Positions 17,924-28,066 of a stretch of 64,000 nucleotides of DNA are shown one piece after another; position 1 is the first letter of the stretch; each line of letters opens with the position of its first letter. The notes beneath the pieces were generated by a model that saw only the letters and a list, made by a program, of their open reading frames with translations, had not been told where the DNA came from and made no database searches. The position numbers and the translations under genes are program-made. Origin of the DNA: Pseudothioclava nitratireducens (GTDB taxonomy: Bacteria > Pseudomonadota > Alphaproteobacteria > Rhodobacterales > Rhodobacteraceae). The stretch spans positions 124,001 to 188,000 of the forward strand of contig NZ_JARGDK010000004.1 in NCBI RefSeq assembly GCF_029210495.1. Reading direction: 5' to 3'.

Positions 17924-18110
17924 ACAAGAGTGATTCCGGGGGGCGCGGGGAAGCAACGCCACCGCCCTCCGCCCCTACGCTGTTTGGGTGGTCCAGACAC
18001 AACAATAGGACAGTCGCACGCGCACTGTTTCGACTTCTGCGCGACGTCGCCCAATTCTGTCCCAAGTCTTTCACAGTTCGCACAAAATCCGGGGCTAAAT
18101 CGTGGCCATC

Positions 18111-18521
18111 ATGATCCGCGATTTCGAATATCACAGCCAAGCGCGCCGCCCCGGAACCTATCTGGCGTTGTTTCTGGGGATGGTCTCCGCCTATGCGGTT
18201 TATGTGACCGGCGCGGCAGGCTGGGCGTGGTGGCCGGTCTCGGCCTATCTGGCGATCGTGCTCTGGCTGCTGTTGATGAACCCGTCGGGCGGGCTGAAGC
18301 TCAGCGCCGGGCGGCTTGAAGTCTATCGCAACATGCAAAGCCTTGGGATCTATCCTCTGGCCCGGATCGAGCATGCCAAAGTGCGCAGCGGAGTCTTCGC
18401 CCCCGACCTGTGCACGCTGTTCATGATCGACGGCGCGCGGGCCGACCTGCACCCCAATTGCCTGCCGCCCGCCCGCTGCCTGCGGATGGAGTTGCACAAG
18501 CGCGGCGTGCCCATTCTCTGA
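18111..18521 (+). CDS. Hypothetical membrane protein with two predicted helices
   Basis: About 136 residues. Two hydrophobic segments near residues 15-35 ([20 protein letters not shown]) and 40-58 ([14 protein letters not shown]) form a hairpin. A soluble C-terminal part follows, with a bacterial PH-like look: [43 protein letters not shown] do not recognise a named family. The ATG at 18111 is preferred over a GTG 9 bases earlier. It lies about 100 bases upstream of gatB in the same direction and could share its transcript. Confidence 0.6.
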   Translation: MIRDFEYHSQARRPGTYLALFLGMVSAYAVYVTGAAGWAWWPVSAYLAIVLWLLLMNPSGGLKLSAGRLEVYRNMQSLGIYPLARIEHAKVRSGVFAPDLCTLFMIDGARADLHPNCLPPARCLRMELHKRGVPIL

Positions 18522-18621
18522 GGCACGGTTGAGGGCATGCCGCCAACTGGCACCCGCCCCCTTGCCCCGCCCGCGCCCCTGTCCTAGAAGCATCGCAAGC
18601 CTCATCAGACAGGATCAGGAC

Positions 18622-20139
18622 ATGCTCGACCATCTCGATTACAAATCCCCCGAGCCCAAGGTTATCTCCGGCGCGAAGGAGGACTGGGAACTCGTGATCG
18701 GGATGGAGGTCCATGCACAGGTCGCCTCCAAGGCCAAGCTGTTCTCGGGCGCCTCGACCACCTTTGGCGCAGAACCCAATTCCAACGTCGCCTTCGTGGA
18801 TGCGGCTATGCCGGGAATGTTGCCCGTTATCAACGAGTTCTGCGTGGCGCAAGCGGTGCGCACCGGGCTGGGCCTGAAGGCGGAAATCAACCTCTTCTCG
18901 GCCTTCGACCGGAAGAATTACTTCTACCCCGACCTGCCGCAGGGCTACCAGATTTCGCAGCTCTACCACCCGATCGTGGGCGAGGGCGAGATCATCGTGG
19001 ACATGGGTCCGGGTGTGGCGCGCAAGGTCCGCGTCGAGCGGATTCACCTCGAGCAGGACGCGGGCAAGTCGATCCACGACATGGACCCGCATATGTCCTT
19101 CGTGGACCTCAACCGCACCGGCGTCGCCCTGATGGAGATCGTCTCGCGCCCCGACATCCGTGGGCCCGAAGAAGCCGCCGCCTATGTCGGCAAGCTGCGC
19201 CAGATCCTGCGCTATCTCGGCACCTGCGACGGCAACATGCAGAACGGCAACCTGCGCGCGGATGTGAACGTCTCGATCTGCCGCCCCGGAGCCTATGAGA
19301 AATACCGCGAGACGGGCGATTTCTCCTATCTGGGCACGCGCTGCGAGATCAAAAACATGAACTCCATGCGCTTCATTCAGGCCGCCATCGAATACGAGGC
19401 ACGCCGCCAGATCGCCATCGTCGAGGATGGCGGCAAGGTCGTGCAGGAGACCCGCCTCTACGATCCGGACAAGAACGAGACCCGCTCGATGCGCTCCAAG
19501 GAAGAGGCGCATGATTACCGCTATTTCCCCTGCCCGGACCTGCTGCCTCTGGAAATCGAGCAGGCTTGGGTGGATGAGATCGCGGGCACGATGCCCGAAC
19601 TTCCGGACGAGAAAAAAGCGCGCTTTGTCAAAGAGTTCGGCCTGTCGGAATATGATGCTTCGGTGCTGACCGCCGAGGTCGAGAATGCCGATTACTTCGA
19701 GGGCGTGGTGGCGACCGGGGGCGACGGCAAGCTCGCTGCCAACTGGGTCATCAACGAGCTGTTTGGCCGCCTGAAGAAAGAGGGCCATGACATCACCGAG
19801 ACCCCGGTCAGCCCCGAGCAACTGGGCGGGATCGTGGCGCTCATCAAGTCGGGCGACATCTCGGGCAAGATCGCCAAGGACCTCTTTGAGATCGTCTATA
19901 CCGAAGGTGGCGACCCGGCCCAGATCGTCGAGGCGCGCGGCATGAAACAGGTCACCGATACCGGCGCCATCGAGGCCGCCGTGGACGAGGTGATCGCCGC
20001 CAACCCGGCGCAGGTCGAGAAGGCCAAGGCCAACCCGAAACTGGCAGGCTGGTTCGTCGGTCAGGTGATGAAAGCGACCGGCGGCAAGGCCAACCCCTCG
20101 GCAGTGGACGCGCTGGTCAAGGCCAAGCTCGGCCTCTGA
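18622..20139 (+). CDS. gatB: Aspartyl/glutamyl-tRNA amidotransferase subunit B
   Basis: B subunit of GatCAB, which converts misacylated Glu-tRNAGln (and Asp-tRNAAsn) to the amidated forms. Of 505 residues, the kinase-like catalytic core begins [20 protein letters not shown] and includes [24 protein letters not shown] and KNMNSMRF. The YqeY-like C-terminal tail, which holds tRNA, covers the last 150 residues and ends [15 protein letters not shown]. The start at 18622 follows AGGATCAGGA. gatA and gatC are not in the window. A strong terminator follows. Confidence 0.95.
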   Translation: MLDHLDYKSPEPKVISGAKEDWELVIGMEVHAQVASKAKLFSGASTTFGAEPNSNVAFVDAAMPGMLPVINEFCVAQAVRTGLGLKAEINLFSAFDRKNYFYPDLPQGYQISQLYHPIVGEGEIIVDMGPGVARKVRVERIHLEQDAGKSIHDMDPHMSFVDLNRTGVALMEIVSRPDIRGPEEAAAYVGKLRQILRYLGTCDGNMQNGNLRADVNVSICRPGAYEKYRETGDFSYLGTRCEIKNMNSMRFIQAAIEYEARRQIAIVEDGGKVVQETRLYDPDKNETRSMRSKEEAHDYRYFPCPDLLPLEIEQAWVDEIAGTMPELPDEKKARFVKEFGLSEYDASVLTAEVENADYFEGVVATGGDGKLAANWVINELFGRLKKEGHDITETPVSPEQLGGIVALIKSGDISGKIAKDLFEIVYTEGGDPAQIVEARGMKQVTDTGAIEAAVDEVIAANPAQVEKAKANPKLAGWFVGQVMKATGGKANPSAVDALVKAKLGL

Positions 20140-20167
20140 GGCGCCCCCTCAACGGGACAAAAGATCG

Positions 20168-20200
20168 CCCCCCGTGCCGCCCCGCGGCGCGGGGGGTTTT
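20168..20200 (+). terminator. Rho-independent terminator after gatB
   Basis: A 13-base-pair stem (CCCCCCGTGCCGC pairing with GCGGCGCGGGGGG, one G-U pair) closes a CCC loop and is followed directly by TTTT. It starts 29 bases after the gatB stop. Confidence 0.85.
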
Positions 20201-20297
20201 CGTTCTGAACCTCCCCGCGTGAAAGCTGGCTTTCGTCTGGTTTTGCGCTGGATTTGCGCTGGCAGGTCTGCCGGAACCCCAGACCGCGTTTAGCCCG

Positions 20298-20825
20298 TCA
20301 GGAGACGGGGTCGATGAGGGCGGCGATCTCGTCACGCAGCCGCTCGAGCGCGGCTCTTTGGTCGGCATCGCTCCCGATCAGCGCGCGCCGCTCCAGTCGC
20401 TGCCCGTCGGGCAGGACCAGATCGAGCCGCCAGTAGCCCCCCGTGACCTTGTCACTGTCGCTAACCCAGACCACCTCTGGGGGGCGCAGCGCGCTCAGTT
20501 GGTAATGCCGCAGCCGCGTGATCCCGAACGGGTAGCCAAGCGTCAGCTCGGCACTGCCCCGTCCCGGATCGAGGCGCAGCTTCTTTTCGGGGATGAAGAA
20601 CGCCCACACCAGCGCGCCACCGATCCCTGTAAAGCCAACCGCGATCACCAGCCCAAGTGCCAGACTGCCCTCGATCTGCCCGCCCCCAAGGAGGAGGAAG
20701 ATCGCCCCGAGACAGCGATAGGCCGCCAGCAGGCCGACCAGCGCAAGCGGCAGGCCGATAAGCGCAAACGCGATCCGCAGTCCAGAGGGCGGACGGTGCA
20801 TCTCAAGATCGAGTGGCTCGGGCAT
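20298..20825 (-). CDS. Hypothetical membrane protein, two predicted helices
   Basis: A 175-residue protein with transmembrane segments near residues 17-50 (FALIGLPLALVGLLAAYRCL) and 56-80 (LALGLVIAVGFTGIGGALVW). A C-terminal cytoplasmic domain of alternating strands follows (LRLDPGRGSAELTLGY, GGYWRLDLVLPDGQRLERRA) with a final helix RAALERLRDEIAALI. The layout suggests a bacterial PH-like or DUF domain, but I cannot name the family. The start has GGAGCGCCT upstream. It stands alone, convergent with gatB and divergent from the DUF4177 gene. Confidence 0.6.
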   Translation of the reverse strand: MPEPLDLEMHRPPSGLRIAFALIGLPLALVGLLAAYRCLGAIFLLLGGGQIEGSLALGLVIAVGFTGIGGALVWAFFIPEKKLRLDPGRGSAELTLGYPFGITRLRHYQLSALRPPEVVWVSDSDKVTGGYWRLDLVLPDGQRLERRALIGSDADQRAALERLRDEIAALIDPVS

Positions 20826-20981
20826 AGGCGCTCCTGTCTCGCGGGGTCAAGCACCCGGCGCTATCGGGCGCAAGTGAAGCAGAGCCGCGCCGGGCGGGCA
20901 ATCGCGATATTGCCCTCACGCCCTCGTTCCTTGACCCACGCCCCCCGTCCTTTATGAAGGCGCCAAGATGTGAGGTGAGCG

Positions 20982-21359
20982 ATGCAGCATTACGAATACA
21001 CGGTCATTCCCGCGCCGGGCCGGGCCGAGAAGCACAAGGGCGCGAAGACCGGCGCGGATCGCTATGCGGCAACGCTGGCCGATCTGATCAACGCCAAGGC
21101 CGCCGAGGGCTGGGAGTTCCAGCGCGCCGAGACCCTGCCCGCTGAAGAGCGCACCGGGCTGACCGGCAAGACCACGGTCTATCATAACCTGCTGGTGTTT
21201 CGCCGCGCCCGCGATCTGGAACCCGCACAAGAGGCGGGCCAGCCCGTCACCGGGCACGCCGCGCCCGCGAATGAGGACGCGCCCGCAGGCAAAAAGACGA
21301 TTCTGGTCGAGGCGCCCGAAGGCGCTGCGCCGAAGCTGCGGGCCTCGCGCGGGGATTAA
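20982..21359 (+). CDS. DUF4177 domain protein
   Basis: A 125-residue cytoplasmic protein. Residues 1-75 match the DUF4177 pattern: a start MQHYEYTVIPAPGRAEKHKG, a helix LADLINAKAAEGWEFQRAE, and a strand TTVYHNLLVFRRA. The remaining 50 residues are a low-complexity Ala/Pro/Glu tail ending KLRASRGD. GAGGTGAG lies just upstream of the ATG. The function of DUF4177 is unknown. Its stop overlaps that of bolA on the other strand by 4 bases, so the two mRNAs are complementary at their 3' ends. Confidence 0.75.
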   Translation: MQHYEYTVIPAPGRAEKHKGAKTGADRYAATLADLINAKAAEGWEFQRAETLPAEERTGLTGKTTVYHNLLVFRRARDLEPAQEAGQPVTGHAAPANEDAPAGKKTILVEAPEGAAPKLRASRGD

Positions 21360-21610
21360 TCCTCGATCTCGATGGCGAGCGCGTGGATACGCGCGATCAG
21401 CGCCGGGCCTAAGGCCGCGTGAACCGCGCGGTGGCGCGCAAGGCGGCTTTGCCCGAGCAGGATCGGCGCGCGCATACGGATGCGGAAATGGCTCTCGCCG
21501 CCCGGACGCGCGCCCGCGTGGCCCGCATGCTGCGCGCTCTCGTCAATGATCTCGAGATGCGAGGGCCCAAGGCTTTGCAAACGCTCGCGCATCTCATCGA
21601 CAATCGCCAT
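21356..21610 (-). CDS. bolA: BolA family protein
   Basis: An 84-residue BolA-like protein: MRERLQSLGPSHLEIIDES, then HAGHAGARPGGESHFRIRM with the conserved His and the loop that in BolA proteins contacts monothiol glutaredoxin [2Fe-2S] clusters, and RHRAVHAALGPALI at the C-terminal helix. BolA proteins act in iron-sulphur and redox homeostasis or as transcriptional effectors. Divergent from a DnaJ-like gene, an arrangement commonly seen next to cobS/cobT in Rhodobacterales. Its stop overlaps the DUF4177 stop on the opposite strand. Confidence 0.88.
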   Translation of the reverse strand: MAIVDEMRERLQSLGPSHLEIIDESAQHAGHAGARPGGESHFRIRMRAPILLGQSRLARHRAVHAALGPALIARIHALAIEIED

Positions 21611-21745
21611 TTTTTCCCCTTTCCGGCCCGGTCAAGACCTTTCCCCTCGCGCGAAATAGCCTAAACTGCGTGACCCGAGTCGGCCAAGGCCGTCAAGGCG
21701 GCCCGCCTGAGAGCCGCCTGTCGCAGCAGAACAAAGAGGCGTGTG

Positions 21746-22372
21746 ATGAGCACCAGCGATCCTTTCGGTTTCAACATTTCGGCCGCCGCCGACAAGAAGC
21801 GCCGCCAGAAAGGCAAGCGCGGGATGTCAGGTGCGTTCGAGACTTCGACCCGGATTTGCGACAAGCAGGGCTGTGAGGAACCGGGGCAATACCGCGCGCC
21901 CAAGAGCCCGAAGGTGCTCGACGACTATTTCTGGTTCTGCAAGGACCATGTGCGCGAATACAATCTGAACTGGAACTATTTCCAGGGTCAGTCCGAAGAG
22001 GAATTCCAGGCGTTTCTGGACAATGCGACCGTGTGGGAGCGTCCGACCAAGCCCTTCAACCGTGCCAATGACGAGCGCCTCGGCTGGTCGCGCCACGGGA
22101 TTACGGACCCGATGGAGCTTTTGGGCGAGAATGCCACGAAGAACGCGGGCCGCACCGTTGTCGGGCGCAAGCTGCCTCCGACCGAGCGGCGCGCGCTGGA
22201 GATTCTCGACGCGAAGGATACGATGACCAAGACCGAGATCCGCAAGAGCTACAAGGCGCTGATCAAGGTTCTGCACCCGGATATGAACGGGGGCGACCGC
22301 TCGCAGGAAGAGATGCTGCAAGAGGTGGTCTGGGCTTGGGATCAGCTCAAGGACAGCCGCAACTTCAAGTGA
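21746..22372 (+). CDS. DnaJ-domain protein with a Cys/His cluster
   Basis: A 208-residue protein whose C-terminal 60 residues are a J-domain (LEILDAKDTMTKTEIRKSYK, HPD at 177-179, AWDQLKDSR), so it should stimulate an Hsp70 ATPase. Unlike DnaJ, the J-domain is at the C-terminus. The N-terminal half contains a probable zinc site: Cys38-x4-Cys43 and Cys65-x2-His68 in the stretch YFWFCKDHVREYNLNWNYF. The start at 21746 is preferred to a GTG 3 bases upstream. Lies between bolA and cobS, a neighbourhood seen in related genomes. Client unknown. Confidence 0.82.
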   Translation: MSTSDPFGFNISAAADKKRRQKGKRGMSGAFETSTRICDKQGCEEPGQYRAPKSPKVLDDYFWFCKDHVREYNLNWNYFQGQSEEEFQAFLDNATVWERPTKPFNRANDERLGWSRHGITDPMELLGENATKNAGRTVVGRKLPPTERRALEILDAKDTMTKTEIRKSYKALIKVLHPDMNGGDRSQEEMLQEVVWAWDQLKDSRNFK

Positions 22373-22382
22373 CGGGCGGGGA

Positions 22383-22524
22383 GAGGGGCGCTGCCCCTCG
22401 GCCTTGCGGCCTCACCCCGGGATATTTCGGGCGATTGGACATGGAAGGCTCCTCTCGTTCCAATCGCGTCAAATATCCTCGGGGGTGAATTTGGCCTTGG
22501 CCAAAGAGGGGGCAGACAGCCCCC
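22383..22524. repeat. Nested inverted-repeat element between convergent genes (copy 3)
   Basis: Same plan as copy 1: outer hairpins GAGGGGC/GCCCCTC (22383-22399) and G5CAGACAGC5 (22508-22524) surround GGATATTTCGGGCGATTGGA facing TCCAATCGCGTCAAATATCC. It occupies nearly all of the gap between the 3' ends of the DnaJ-like gene and the DUF808 gene. Confidence 0.75.
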
Positions 22525-22534
22525 TGCCCCTGTC

Positions 22535-23509
22535 TCAATGTGCGCTTTTCTTGCCGGTCAGCGCGGCGATGGCCGGGTCGATCACCTTGGCGACGATGGG
22601 GATCAGGAAGAGGCCGTAGATCAGCCCGAAGATCCCGTCGAAGAAGGCCGTCGTCGCCCATGCGGTGAAGCCTGCGAGGGCGGGCGGGACGGCGTGGGCC
22701 GCCGCTTCGGCCATATGGTGAATCCAGTCATAGGGGCCGTGCCAGCCGAGTTCTCCGAGCCCGTGCAGCACGATCGAGCCGCCGACCCAGATCATCGCCG
22801 CCGTGCCGACGATCATCAGCAGTTTCATGAAACCCGGCATGATGCGGACAATGCCGCGCCCAAGGGCGCGCGTGGTGCCGAGTCTGCCCTTGGCCGCGAG
22901 CCAGAGCCCCACATCATCGGCTTTCACGATCAGTGCCACGCCGCCATAGACCGCGATGGTGATCCCGATTGCCACGAAGGCGAGCGCAATGGCCTGCATC
23001 CAGACCGGCTGGCCCGCGGGCAGCGCCGAGAGCGCGATGGTCATGATCTCGGCGGAGAGGATGAAGTCGGTTTTCACCGCGCCGGCCACTTTTTCGGCTT
23101 CGAGATGGGTCGGGTTGCCTTCGCCCTCGACATGGCCATCGGCATAGGGTTCGTGCGGGTAGAACAGGTGGTAGACTTTTTCCGCCCCCTCAAAACACAG
23201 ATAGCTCCCGCCCAGCATCAAGAGCGGCATGATGAGCCAGGGCGCGAAGGAGGAGAGCAGCAGCGCGGCGGGCAGCAGGATCAGCAGCTTGTTGCGGATC
23301 GAGCCGAGCGCGATCTTGCCGACGATGGGCAATTCGCGGGCGGGTGCGAAGCCGTGCACGTATTTCGGCGTCACCGCCGCATCGTCGATCACGGCACCCG
23401 CGGCCTTGGCTCCAGCCTTGGCGGCCTGCCCCGCGATGTCGTCGACCGAGGCCGCCGCCACTTTGGCGATGCCCGCCACGTCATCCAGAAGTGCTAACAG
23501 ACCACTCAT
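22535..23509 (-). CDS. DUF808 family inner-membrane protein
   Basis: A 324-residue integral membrane protein of the DUF808 (YedI-like) family. The N-terminus [20 protein letters not shown] and [20 protein letters not shown] are characteristic, followed by [13 protein letters not shown]. Five or six hydrophobic segments follow (for example [60 protein letters not shown] and [19 protein letters not shown]). An acidic loop with [20 protein letters not shown] is conserved in the family. Function unknown. Transcribed on its own or behind the fasciclin gene. Confidence 0.85.
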   Translation of the reverse strand: MSGLLALLDDVAGIAKVAAASVDDIAGQAAKAGAKAAGAVIDDAAVTPKYVHGFAPARELPIVGKIALGSIRNKLLILLPAALLLSSFAPWLIMPLLMLGGSYLCFEGAEKVYHLFYPHEPYADGHVEGEGNPTHLEAEKVAGAVKTDFILSAEIMTIALSALPAGQPVWMQAIALAFVAIGITIAVYGGVALIVKADDVGLWLAAKGRLGTTRALGRGIVRIMPGFMKLLMIVGTAAMIWVGGSIVLHGLGELGWHGPYDWIHHMAEAAAHAVPPALAGFTAWATTAFFDGIFGLIYGLFLIPIVAKVIDPAIAALTGKKSAH

Positions 23510-23557
23510 ATCGAACCCCTTTGCCGTTCAGGGCAACCTAGGCGGAGTGGCCGCGTG

Positions 23558-23581
23558 TGGCAAGGCGCGGACGCCTTGCCA
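23558..23581 (-). terminator. Hairpin after the fasciclin gene, possible terminator
   Basis: TGGCAAGGCG and CGCCTTGCCA form a perfect 10-base-pair stem with a CGGA loop, 45 bases past the fasciclin stop. No U run follows on the minus strand, so intrinsic termination would be weak. Confidence 0.4.
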
Positions 23582-23626
23582 ACGGGTTATGCATGGATGC
23601 GGGTCACGCCCCCACGCGCCGGAGGA

Positions 23627-24178
23627 TTACATCTTGGGCAGAAGCACCGCGTCGATCACATGGATCACGCCGTTCGACTGATCCACGTCGGCAATGGTCA
23701 CGGTGGCAGTGGTCCCGGCCTCATCCGAGATTTTGACCATGCCGTCCTCGATGGTGCCGGTGAGCGTGCAGCCGCCGACCGTGGGGATCGGATGCGCGCC
23801 GCCATCATCGGCGATCATCTTGACCAGAGCCTCCGAGAACACCTCTTGCGCGACGACGTGGCAGGTCAGGATGGTGGTCAACTGATCCTTGGCCTCGGGG
23901 GCAAGGAGGCCCTCGACGGTGCCTGCGGGCAGTGCCTCGAATGCCGCGTTGGTGGGCGCGAAGACGGTGAACGGACCCGCCGAATTGAGCGTATCGACAA
24001 GACCCGCGGCCTGCACGGCGGCGACGAGAGTGGTGTGATCGGCGGAGTTCACGGCATTCTCGACGATGGTCTTGTCGGCATACATCGCCGCCCCCCCGAC
24101 CATCGGATTGTCGGAAGCCAAGGCGGCGGTGCCCAGAAGGCCAGCGGTCAGAGCGGCAGTCAGAATGGTCTTTTGCAT
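23627..24178 (-). CDS. Secreted fasciclin (FAS1) domain protein
   Basis: A 183-residue exported protein: signal peptide [23 protein letters not shown], then a single FAS1 domain with the H1 motif [17 protein letters not shown], the YH-like region [15 protein letters not shown] and the H2-like end [16 protein letters not shown]1 proteins mediate adhesion or extracellular matrix interactions. The start at 24178 has GGGAG upstream and is the only one giving a signal peptide. The frame stays open far upstream, antisense to cobS, but that part is not coding. Divergent from cobS across 243 bases. Confidence 0.88.
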   Translation of the reverse strand: MQKTILTAALTAGLLGTAALASDNPMVGGAAMYADKTIVENAVNSADHTTLVAAVQAAGLVDTLNSAGPFTVFAPTNAAFEALPAGTVEGLLAPEAKDQLTTILTCHVVAQEVFSEALVKMIADDGGAHPIPTVGGCTLTGTIEDGMVKISDEAGTTATVTIADVDQSNGVIHVIDAVLLPKM

Positions 24179-24421
24179 CACGTATCTCCCTTGAGTGATT
24201 TCGGATGTCGCCCTGTTGCGAGCGGACATGCCCAGACACGCAAGGCCGGCGCAGGGAGTTTCACGCCTGCCGATAACGTGTGCGTGAGCGGCTGGCATGG
24301 GCATGTGGCGCGGAACGCTCTGCGCAATGATCGTGCGCGGGGCCTTGAACACGCCTGCCCGATAGTCCACAAATCGCCTTGGCGCTGCGCGCGCCGCCTG
24401 ACAGTCAGAAGGGTCTTCATC

Positions 24422-25393
24422 ATGCTCGACGCCACCGCAAAACCGACCGAAGATATCGACGTCCGCGAGGTGTTCGGCATCGACTCGGACATGAAGGTCA
24501 AAGGTTTCGCCGAGCGCACCGACCGGGTGCCGGATATCGACACGACCTACAAGTTCGACCGCGACACCACGCTCGCGATCCTTGCGGGCTTTGCCTATAA
24601 CCGCCGGGTGATGATCCAGGGCTATCACGGCACCGGGAAATCGACCCATATCGAGCAGATCGCGGCGCGGCTGAACTGGCCGGCGGTGCGGGTGAACCTC
24701 GACAGCCACGTGTCGCGGATCGACCTGATCGGGAAGGATGCGATCAAGCTGGTGGATGGCAAGCAGGTCACCGTGTTCCACGAGGGCATCCTGCCCTGGG
24801 CGCTGCGCAACCCGACTGCCATCATCTTCGACGAATACGATGCGGGCCGCGCGGATGTGATGTTCGTGATCCAGCGGGTTCTGGAGGCAGACGGCAAGCT
24901 GACGCTTCTGGACCAGAACGAGGTGATCACGCCGAACCCCTATTTCCGGCTGTTCGCAACGGCGAACACGGTGGGTCTGGGCGATACGACGGGGCTGTAT
25001 CACGGCACGCAGCAGATCAACCAAGGCCAGATGGACCGCTGGTCGCTGGTGGCGACGCTGAACTATCTCAGCCACGATGCCGAGGCCGCGATCGTTCTGT
25101 CGAAGAACCCCAATTACAATACCGAAGCGGGCCGCAAGACGATCAGCCAGATGGTGCATGTCGCGGACCTGACGCGGACGGCCTTTATGAATGGCGATCT
25201 GTCCACCGTGATGAGCCCGCGGACCGTGATCGCATGGGCGCAAAACGCGCGCATCTTCAACAATGTGGGCTATGCGTTCCGGCTGACCTTCCTGAACAAA
25301 TGCGACGAGCTGGAGCGTCAGACCGTGGCCGAGTTCTATCAGCGGCTGTTCGACGAGGAACTGCCCGAGAGCGCGGCGAGCCTTGCGGGCTGA
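24422..25393 (+). CDS. cobS: Cobaltochelatase subunit CobS (AAA+ ATPase)
   Basis: AAA+ subunit that, with CobT, powers cobalt insertion by CobN into hydrogenobyrinic acid a,c-diamide in aerobic cobalamin synthesis. The 323-residue protein has Walker [10 protein letters not shown] at 67-75 and Walker [15 protein letters not shown], followed by the helix-2 insert region and [19 protein letters not shown] with sensor residues. Length is close to that of known CobS. A terminator follows, then a flavin reductase on the other strand, then cobT. No cytosolic CobN gene is in the window; the CobN-like protein at 42295 is exported and cannot be the partner. Confidence 0.93.
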   Translation: MLDATAKPTEDIDVREVFGIDSDMKVKGFAERTDRVPDIDTTYKFDRDTTLAILAGFAYNRRVMIQGYHGTGKSTHIEQIAARLNWPAVRVNLDSHVSRIDLIGKDAIKLVDGKQVTVFHEGILPWALRNPTAIIFDEYDAGRADVMFVIQRVLEADGKLTLLDQNEVITPNPYFRLFATANTVGLGDTTGLYHGTQQINQGQMDRWSLVATLNYLSHDAEAAIVLSKNPNYNTEAGRKTISQMVHVADLTRTAFMNGDLSTVMSPRTVIAWAQNARIFNNVGYAFRLTFLNKCDELERQTVAEFYQRLFDEELPESAASLAG

Positions 25394-25412
25394 GCCTGTC
25401 AGATAGTTATCG

Positions 25413-25440
25413 AAAGGCCCGCCAGATCGGCGGGCCTTTT
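25413..25440 (+). terminator. Rho-independent terminator after cobS
   Basis: AAAGGCCCGCC and GGCGGGCCTTT form an 11-base-pair stem with a 5-base loop and end in TTTT, 20 bases after the cobS stop. The structure is symmetric enough to serve the convergent flavin reductase gene too. Confidence 0.85.
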
Positions 25441-25462
25441 GGTTTCTCTGGCGCTTTGTTTC

Positions 25463-26038
25463 TCAGGCGCGGGCGGCTTTGGTGATCTTGCCCCACCACG
25501 CGATGTCGTCGAGCAGCGCGCCCAGCGATTTGTCGAGGTGATCGCCAAGCGACTGCGGGTCGCGCGTTTTCGAGAGCGTCATGAAATCCGCCCCGCCGAT
25601 ATGGACGGCGCCCGCAACCGGAACCATGCCGAAATTCACGCCGATGAGGCGCAGGTGCTCGACCGCGCGGGCCGCGCCCACGCCGCCATAGCCGACCGCG
25701 CCCAAGGGTTTGCGGACCCAGCCGCGATAGCCGTAATCGAAGGCGTTTTTCAGCGCCGCCGAGATCGAGTGGTTATATTCGCAGGTCAGCACGATGAAGC
25801 CGTCATAGCCCTGAATCGCCTCTTCCCATGCGCGCGCGGCGGCATGTTCGGGGGTTTTGGCGGCGGGCGGGGCGTCTTCGTCGAAGAAGGGCAGATTCGC
25901 CTCGCGCAGGTCGAGCAGGCCAAACGCCATATCCTCGCGCTCGCGGGTTTTCAGCGCGAACCAGTCATGGACGACCTCGGCCATTCGGCCCTTGCGGGTG
26001 GAGGAGAGGATGACGCCGATCTTCAGTTTATCGCTCAT
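25463..26038 (-). CDS. NAD(P)H-dependent FMN reductase family protein
   Basis: A 191-residue flavodoxin-like protein. The N-terminal FMN phosphate loop is IGVILSSTRKGRMAE (residues 7-21), and the second flavin contact is LTCEYNHSISAALKNAFDY, where many relatives have PEYNxSxP. The family contains FMN, chromate and quinone reductases. The start at 26038 has GGAGTCCCCC upstream. It sits between cobS and cobT on the opposite strand. A link to corrin metabolism, for instance cob(II)yrinate reduction, is possible from position alone but not shown by sequence. Confidence 0.82.
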   Translation of the reverse strand: MSDKLKIGVILSSTRKGRMAEVVHDWFALKTREREDMAFGLLDLREANLPFFDEDAPPAAKTPEHAAARAWEEAIQGYDGFIVLTCEYNHSISAALKNAFDYGYRGWVRKPLGAVGYGGVGAARAVEHLRLIGVNFGMVPVAGAVHIGGADFMTLSKTRDPQSLGDHLDKSLGALLDDIAWWGKITKAARA

Positions 26039-26188
26039 GGGGGACTCCTTTGCTGTGATCTGTAGTTAGGGGAGAAACGCAACGCGGCGAGGCCCTGTTC
26101 CGCAGAGGCCCTGCGCGTGGGCGCACAGGCGCGCGAGCGCGATGCGACTCGGCTTGCCGGGAGGCTGGCGCGGTGCTTTAACGGTGCC

Positions 26189-28066
26189 ATGAGCAAGCCC
26201 AGCGACAACCCCGCCGATCCGTTCAAGAAAGCCCTGGCCGAGGCCACGAAGACGCTTGCGGATGCGCCCGAGATGACCGTGACCTACACGGTCGACCCGT
26301 CCGGCCAGTCCGGCGACGTGATGCGGCTGCCGCAGGTCTCGCGCCGGATGACGCGCGACGAGGTTCTGCTGGCGCGCGGCACGGCGGATGCGCTGGCGCT
26401 GCGCCACCGCTATCACGATGCCAAGACCCATGGGCGCTATGCGCCGGGCGGCGAGATGGCGGCAGCGCTGTACGAGGCGATGGAAACCGCGCGCTGCGAG
26501 GCGCTTGGCGCGCGCGACATGCCGGGCACGCTGTCCAATATCGACGCGAAGATCGCCCATGAGGCGGCGCGCAAGGGCTATGGTCAGGTGCGCGCCCGCG
26601 ATCAGGCGCCCTTGGCGGTGGCGGCGGGCTATCTGGTGCGGCAACTGGCGACCGGGCGCCCGCTTCCGGCGGATGCGCAGAACGTGCTCGACCTGTGGCG
26701 GCCCTTCATGGAGCAGACGGCGGGCGCGGATCTGGCGGATATTTCGGAAACGCTGGCCGATCAGACCGCCTTTGCCAAGCTGGCCCGTAAGGTGATCGCG
26801 GATCTGGGCTATGGCGACCAGCTGGGCGACGACCCGGACGAGCAGATGGATGACGAGGCCGACCCCGAAGAGGCCGAGGTCGATCCCGAAAGCTCGGACA
26901 ATCAGGATCAGGATCAGGAAAGCGACGAACAAGAGACCGAGGCCAGCCCCGAGTCGACGCAGGAGCAACAGCAAGACCCCTCGCAGACGACGGTCAGTTC
27001 GGATGACCTTGCCGATCAGGAACTGGGCGAAGAGGTGGAGATGCCGCAGGCGGATGCGCCGCTCGAGCCCCCCGCCCCTGCCCCCCATTCGGCGGCGGAC
27101 CCGAATTACACGGTCTTCACCACCGAATTCGACGAGGAAATCCTCGCCGAGGAGTTGGCCGAACCGGCGGAGCTTGAACGGCTGCGCGCCTATCTCGACC
27201 AGCAGCTTGAACCGCTCAAGGGGGCGGTGTCGCGGCTGGCGAACAAATTGCAACGCCGGCTTCAGGCCCAGCAGAACCGCTCGTGGGAGTTCGACCGCGA
27301 AGAGGGGATGCTCGATGCCGGGCGGCTGGCGCGCGTGGTGGCAAACCCGACCACGCCGCTGTCGTTCAAGATCGAGAAGGATACCGAGTTCCGCGACACG
27401 GTGGTGACGCTGCTGCTGGACAATTCCGGCTCTATGCGCGGACGGCCGATCTCGATCGCGGCGATCTGTGCCGATGTTCTGGCGCGCACGCTGGAGCGCT
27501 GCTCGGTCAAGGTCGAGATCCTCGGCTTCACGACGCGGGCGTGGAAGGGTGGCCAGAGCCGCGAGAAATGGCTCGGCGAAAACCGTCCGCAACAGCCCGG
27601 TCGCCTCAACGATCTGCGCCACATCATCTACAAGCAGGCCGATGCGCCGATGCGCCGGACGCGGGCCAATCTGGGCCTGATGATGAAGGAAGGGCTGCTG
27701 AAGGAAAACATCGACGGCGAGGCGCTGGAATGGGCGCATCGGCGGATGCTGAACCGGCCTGAAGCGCGGAAAATCCTGATGGTGATCTCGGACGGGGCGC
27801 CGGTGGACGATTCAACTTTGTCCGTCAACCCTGCGATTTATCTGGAAAAACACCTGCGCGACGTGATCGCCATGGTGGAGAAACGCCGCGCGGTGGAACT
27901 CATCGCCATCGGGATCGGCCATGACGTGACACGCTATTACCAGCGCGCCGTGACGATCACCGATGCCGAGCAACTGGCGGGCGCGATGACCGAGCAGCTG
28001 GCGTCGCTCTTCGACAGCGACCCGCGCGCGCGGGCGCGGGTTCTCGGGATCAGAAAGGTAGGCTGA
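26189..28066 (+). CDS. cobT: Cobaltochelatase subunit CobT (VWA protein)
   Basis: Second accessory subunit of aerobic cobaltochelatase, forming a ring complex with CobS. The 625-residue protein has an N-terminal helical domain, a very acidic Asp/Glu/Gln segment at about 210-275 typical of CobT, and a C-terminal von Willebrand A domain whose MIDAS motif is [13 protein letters not shown] (Asp411, Ser413, Ser415). Later motifs are [19 protein letters not shown] and [13 protein letters not shown]. The start at 26189 begins [20 protein letters not shown]; 24 more upstream codons are open but unsupported. Its TGA overlaps the aminopeptidase ATG by one base. Confidence 0.93.
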   Translation: MSKPSDNPADPFKKALAEATKTLADAPEMTVTYTVDPSGQSGDVMRLPQVSRRMTRDEVLLARGTADALALRHRYHDAKTHGRYAPGGEMAAALYEAMETARCEALGARDMPGTLSNIDAKIAHEAARKGYGQVRARDQAPLAVAAGYLVRQLATGRPLPADAQNVLDLWRPFMEQTAGADLADISETLADQTAFAKLARKVIADLGYGDQLGDDPDEQMDDEADPEEAEVDPESSDNQDQDQESDEQETEASPESTQEQQQDPSQTTVSSDDLADQELGEEVEMPQADAPLEPPAPAPHSAADPNYTVFTTEFDEEILAEELAEPAELERLRAYLDQQLEPLKGAVSRLANKLQRRLQAQQNRSWEFDREEGMLDAGRLARVVANPTTPLSFKIEKDTEFRDTVVTLLLDNSGSMRGRPISIAAICADVLARTLERCSVKVEILGFTTRAWKGGQSREKWLGENRPQQPGRLNDLRHIIYKQADAPMRRTRANLGLMMKEGLLKENIDGEALEWAHRRMLNRPEARKILMVISDGAPVDDSTLSVNPAIYLEKHLRDVIAMVEKRRAVELIAIGIGHDVTRYYQRAVTITDAEQLAGAMTEQLASLFDSDPRARARVLGIRKVG

